A DNA stretch of 64,000 nt from Isoetes taiwanensis. Its lineage: Eukaryota > Streptophyta > Lycopodiopsida > Isoetales > Isoetaceae. The notes under the pieces are model-generated. The model was given only the letters and a program-made list of their open reading frames with translations, made no database searches and was not told the origin of the DNA. This document shows, in pieces, positions 59,261-64,000 of the stretch; within the stretch, counting starts at the first letter, position 1, and the number at the start of each line of letters is the position of its first letter. Position numbers and translations under genes: made by a program. The DNA is taken from assembly GCA_021234155.1 (NCBI GenBank), contig JAJEKV010000046.1, positions 8,311,012 through 8,375,011 on the forward strand, in the 5' to 3' direction.

Positions 59261-61282
59261 GGAGAGTGCAAGGAAAATTAACACAACTCATTAAATGCTG
59301 GTGGCATTTGCAGTAATCATTTTGTGTTTGCTTAGCTTTGCATCCCTTCCATATGCCTTATTTGCTCAGTACAAGTTCATAAGAAAGAATGACCTTTGTC
59401 TTACATGCTCTAAAAAAATGAATGCACTTATTGTATCTGAGAATTATGGCCCGGGAGTAATTGTCAGACTGGAGGCAATGGGGTCGTTCTTGCTTCATTA
59501 TTTCCATATTCACTACCCTTGATGTCAAGATTGGAGTTCAAGAGGAGGAAGAAGACCAGTACCATTCTGCAAATGTGGAGGAGATTGGGTGCTTGCTGGG
59601 TTATGTCAGGGGTATCTAAGACTATCCAACTTTATCCTGAATCATGAAATGCAAAGGAAGCCATTATGCAGATCATACTAGAGAAAGCACGGTCTAGAGT
59701 TATTGATGAACATAGATTCTTCAAGCTTGCAAAAAGGTCTATGCTGAATAAACAGTACAGTCTAAGAAATAATATGAGCAAGGCGTTTGTTTATGGTATA
59801 TTTACATGAACCGTACTTGGTTAAACCATCCAGTTGTGCAACTTTGGTATCATCTTATCCATTCAATCAATACCATGGCTGGATAGCACACTTGTTCTCT
59901 ATTTTTATACTACTGCCCTGTTGCTTAGGAACAGATTTGCCCAGCCATTCAGAATATGCACTCTATGGAGTTTCAAAAAGGGCTTTTCAATGCCTGAATC
60001 TTGGTGGTTGTTGCTCCTTGTGCTTCCAGGAAAGCAGATATTGCAGAAGACATGACCTCTCCACATGAACCAGAAAAATAACATGGATCCATGTCTCGCA
60101 CATTGCAACCGTCAGAAAAATTGCTCAACTTTTGGGAAGAAACACCATTGAGCCCATCAATGTCTATCACATAGCTTCCTGCAGATCTAGGCTCATCTGC
60201 TGCTGAAATAGAGCCTGGCGCCATAGCCATTTTAATCCAAGTTGTCTAAAAATACAGGTGATGAAGCAGATAAGCTTGCCTTCGGTCACAACATACAAGC
60301 AAACCAACCAAAATGAAGATTGCATCCCCACCTTCTGCTGGCTCCCATAAAATCCACACCGTCTGATCGTCCTCAGGTGTCCCCCAAGTCCCAAAACTTT
60401 GCAGCCATAGACAACGAATATGCCACAAAATTATCAAATCTTGACCCTCTATCCGTCCCTCCCCACGTCCCCAAGGATTGCCCTACGGGTAACCCAAAAA
60501 CAAGAAAACAAACTAAATGATTTGTTTGACTTATCTTAGTTGTAAAATATAAATTATAAAGCTTGGTTGTACTAATTAGGTGATGAACATAAAAAATAAA
60601 TGAATGTTTGAATTTGTGTTTGATAAAGAAAGGATAAATTATAAAGTTTTGTTGTACTAATAAGATAACCTTCGCACAATCTCAAGGTAATCGCCTTACA
60701 AGTTTTTGTGTAATAGGAACCACCTATATTGGACGTGCCAATTAAATTGATAGAAACAACAAAAATTTTTGAGGACGAGACAAATGGTCATGAAGATACG
60801 AGCATATTTTGAAATGTATGTGGAAAAACAATATTGTAATTGGTTGATGATATGTAATTGGCAATCATATCTTGTTCAAGCCAAATTAATGTATGTGATT
60901 AAAAATAGTTTACCTTTTTTTTTCCCTTTTTTTTCTCCTTTTTTTTTTAATGTGGGAAAAGAAGAATTTAATGCTTGGCATAAAACTACAAGAGAAGAGA
61001 AGTTTTCAGCATTCAATATTCTTGAGATGTACCAATTTGAGGCCTTTTCTTTTCCTTAAATAAAAGAGGAGAGGGAGCACTTTTTAACGTCCAATTGAAT
61101 ACTAAATATTCTATGAGATATATACACTATGTCAACATTGTTATGGATCCTAACATGATTCAAATAGAAGATGATGTCTGATTAGTCCACTGAATGTTTT
61201 TTCAAAAGCAAAAAAAAAATTAGAACATAATAACATATTCAATAATATATTTGAACTATAATTAGTGACGAACTTAAAACAT
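59261..61282. other. Intergenic region, no gene recognised
   Basis: Frames of 60-96 residues occur on both strands but show no domain or supporting codon bias. A- and T-runs (60918-60950) give one spurious Phe-rich frame. Some of the first 500 bp may be eroded sequence that once followed the PPR gene. Confidence 0.45.
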
Positions 61283-62047
61283 TTAACTATTTGCTATGTC
61301 TCCTATAGCTTGGTCTCTTAGCAAAATCATATCTTCATTTTTTGCTTGGTATTCACCCAATATTTGTCTGCAAACAAGCTGAGAATCTCCAAAGACAACA
61401 ATCTCATTAATGTTCAAATTCTTGGCTTCTTGAAGACCTGCTATCAGAGCCTTGTATTCTGCCATATTAGAGGTCATATTTGGAAAGATTTTGCCTACTT
61501 TTGCAAGCAACCTATTAGAGGAGTCTTTAAGAATAGCAGTAGAGGAAGCCACACTTAATCTTTTTGAGACACCACCATCAAACCACAAGTAAGCAAAGTT
61601 CTCTTGTTTTGGCAGATTTACCTGCAGGGGGAATTCTAAGTTTAGCATTTGATCTTTTGTACTTAGCTCAAACTCTCCATAAGGATTTGACATCAGAATA
61701 TCTTCTTCAATGAAAGTCAAGGTCTCAAACTCTCCTACCTTGTTATAGAGTGTTACTCTTTTCTTACCATTTGAAATAGTGCATTCTCCCTTTGACCACA
61801 CAGGCCTGACATCAATTGTTGACAACCATTTCCTTCCCAAAAGCAGATCATAAATATCTGATTTCTCCTCTATTCCTTCAAAACCAACAACCACAAAGTT
61901 AGCAGCAACAACTATTCCCTCTACATCAATTGGCACATTGTTAACTATTCCCAGAGGGCTGATTTTGGTGTTTGAGAAGGATTTTAGGACCATGGGAGCC
62001 TTTTTGTCTATCTCAAGGCCACAGATTCTCATTATGTGATGGGGCAT
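61283..62047 (-). pseudogene. Family B protease end fused directly to an RNase H domain
   Basis: A 254-residue minus-strand frame. Its first ~110 residues are the second half of the aspartic protease region (D-L-L-L-G-R-K-W-L-S). After a short link it reads F-A-Y-L-W-F-D-G-G-V-S-K, then N-M-A-E-Y-K-A-L-I-A-G-L and V-F-G-D-S-Q-L-V, the three acidic motifs of an archaeal-type RNase H found as an extra domain in some plant gypsy elements. No reverse transcriptase lies between. A 1-base frameshift separates it from the upstream frame at about 62040. No integrase is seen after it before the AT-rich flank. Confidence 0.8.
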
Positions 62048-62971
62048 TACATTAAGAGTGATCCCCCATCTAATAAGACCTTGGTCAGAACCTTTTTGCC
62101 CATTCTAGCGACACACGTGAAGGCTGTTGGGTCATAATCTTCCCGAGTCAGCATGTGCTCCTCAATATGATTAGTGAGAGCAAACTCATCCTCCTTTGTC
62201 AAATTCAGAACCTTCTTCCTATAGGATGGAGCTATCTTTAACAGAGTTAGCAAGTCAACACTAATTTTTGAGTTCTTAAGTAAATACTCAAAATCCTCAC
62301 TCTCTTTATCCCTTTTCAAATATTTCTGACAAGGAGGAGGAGGTACAACCATGTTTTGCTCGATTTCTTTGTGCCTCACAGCATTGACATCCTCATTGAC
62401 TTGTACTTGCTCTTTGTTTTTTGCATTGTTCATACCTCTTGTGTGTACAGCCATGATTTCCTCTTGTTCTTCAATTTCCTGCACAAATCTGACAGAAGCA
62501 TTTTGCTCATTAGTTTTAGACTTTTCTTGTCTAGCAAAATATTCTTTTACACTGCATCTGTCTTCATAGTGACCTACTGCTTTGCAAAATGCACAAACAG
62601 GGCATTCCTTAAAATGCCCTCGTTTACCACATTTTGTACAAGGCCTATACCAGCAATAGTCAGATGAGTGAGTGTTCCTCGAACAGTGAGCACAAGGGGG
62701 ATATATTCTTTTCTCAGGTCTGGAACTTTTCATTTCTTGAAGTTGTTTGATCGCCTCAATTAGAGCCTCAGATACTTTAGTTATCTCCGCTCTCACATCA
62801 GCCACAGGACCTTCTTCTTTTCTTTTGAATAGCATAGACTGGCACAGGTCCTGGTCCCATGTATTCCTGCTCATAATCTGGAAAGAAAGGATCATGGGGT
62901 GAGTCCAAATCATCAGGAAGATAGGAAATTATATCTGCAATCTCAGTAGCTTTTATAAAAGCCTTATGTAT
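62047..62971 (-). pseudogene. Family B gag C-terminal part and protease start
   Basis: A 288-residue minus-strand frame (62047-62913) keeps a cluster of zinc knuckles (C-A-H-C, C-T-K-C-G-K-R-G-H, C-A-F-C-K-A-V-G-H-Y-E-D-R-C), the conserved P-P-P-P-C-Q-K-Y-L-K-R segment, and the protease start L-L-D-G-G-S. It is the same module as at 13090-14366. The N-terminal gag half is missing because a family A LTR abuts it at 62972. Confidence 0.82.
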
Positions 62972-64000
62972 TGTGACGCCCCCTACTCATATACGGTGCC
63001 CGCACCGTATACAAACAGGAGTTCATCCCTCATACCAGCTCCATACTGATACAGGGCCCTCCACGTATCACTGCAACCTTGATGAGTCCCAGTGGGAAGA
63101 ATGAAGGGGTCATTTACCCTGTCTTCCTCAGGGCCTACCTAGCTGCGGAAGCGTAAACATACATGTCGGTATACAACATCAACATCACATAACCATCTCG
63201 AATGATGGCTCATCACATATCTGCATAGACAAAGATCAGTACATCATATGGGGAATCCTACCCAAGGCTCAGACTCAAGGGGATGACTGACGGCTTGGGT
63301 CTCCAGAGGTCATTGCAGACAGAATTCATGGCAAATGGATTTGGCTGGCATAAGAACATGGCTTAGGGTTATCCACTCCATCTGCCCCTCCTGTGCACAC
63401 TTTGCAGAGTAGGTTGAAGAGTGTTGGGACTTGACTGTACCGCCCTTATTCGACTTGAACCCAATGGAGAGTGACGCATCACTCCACGGGTGTCGAGCCC
63501 ATGCCTTACCCACACTCAGTGGCAAGCCATTAGACCTAGTCCACAGTGATCCCCAATAGACTTTACACACCAGGGGGATCATTCAAGAGTCAGAACACGA
63601 ACCTCCTCATGAGCCAGTCTGGCCCCTTCATTGTACACAGGCCGAATTTACAGTGTGCTAAAGAGGCTAGCTAGGAGCATCAACTACTAGGCTGTAGGTC
63701 TCTACCCCCCTTCCCAATACAATGAGTCCACCGAGATCATCCATCCATCCACATTATCACAGAACCAAAGAATAATATCTAATCTACATCATAGAAGTTA
63801 TGTTCTTTAGTTAGGGCTCGCTATCTGGGGTTCTATGTGGCTGCTATGGGCAATTCAATAGGCTAAACATGCTAATTCTATGCCCGGAAGGCGGATTAGG
63901 CTATTGAATTGACAAAATACCTGGTCCTCAGCTTGCTCCTCTTGATCCGAATCGCCCATGTCATTTTGTCTTGCTTGGGGATGCAAAATGGGAAGGGAAT
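62972..64000 (-). repeat. Family A LTR, partial, reverse orientation
   Basis: Read on the minus strand, its sequence ends GGCGTCACA at 62972, as the family A LTRs do. Inside are the same blocks in order, including the ACCGTATAC segment, a TAGGTAGGCCCTGAGGAAGA segment and the ATCAGGTATTT-like block near the window end. About 1.03 kb of its 3' portion is in the window. It is more diverged from the other two LTRs than they are from each other. Confidence 0.85.

Noticed and set aside
59787-60230. Overlapping frames of 65-93 residues downstream of the PPR pseudogene
   Set aside because: Both strands are open by chance; no PPR, DYW or other motif is visible.

Overview
This is a transposon-rich stretch of a nuclear plant genome. 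Intron-split genes with GT-AG borders, a phototropin blue-light receptor, a plant YY1-type zinc-finger gene, a PLS-class PPR relic and typical plant retrotransposons all support this. The style of the PPR relic and of two endonuclease LINEs makes a seed-free vascular plant such as a lycophyte or fern plausible, but the sequence alone does not prove it.

Layout. Positions 221-12658 hold a decayed Ty3/gypsy chromovirus (family A) with two ~1.67 kb LTRs, a primer binding site, gag, pol and a chromodomain. Its 5' leader carries a hairpin motif repeated four times. It seems to have landed in the gag of another LTR element (family B), whose remnant continues at 12659-14366. A reversed LTR fragment follows (to 14879). 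Two adjacent TIR elements, the second an internally deleted derivative of the first, lie at 17417-18418. An L1-type LINE with a poly(A) tail is at 18450-21567. A different LINE (22098-26498) lies between two CT/CCCT microsatellites. A GC-rich, badly decayed relative is at 31370-33450.

Host genes. A YY1-like C2H2 zinc-finger gene (28482-30723, +) keeps most exons, but finger 2 lacks its cysteine half and finger 3 has lost a cysteine. A phototropin gene (34663-50805, +) gives 21 phase-consistent exons (963 codons) covering LOV1, LOV2 and the AGC-type kinase. Only the short C-terminal exon could not be placed. A Ty1/copia element (42584-47091, reverse) sits in one of its introns, and another intron contains a 34-nt group II intron domain V-like hairpin.

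Downstream are three ~0.91 kb tandem units that each involve a copia integrase fragment (inverted in the first two), the rest of that copia relic (to about 55520), several small tandem duplications, a PPR pseudogene (57320-59260), and a reverse-strand family B gag-protease-RNase H relic (61283-62971) that abuts a second family A LTR running off the window end.

The only clear candidate for a working protein gene is the phototropin. The YY1-like gene is doubtful. Everything else recognisable is mobile DNA or pseudogene.
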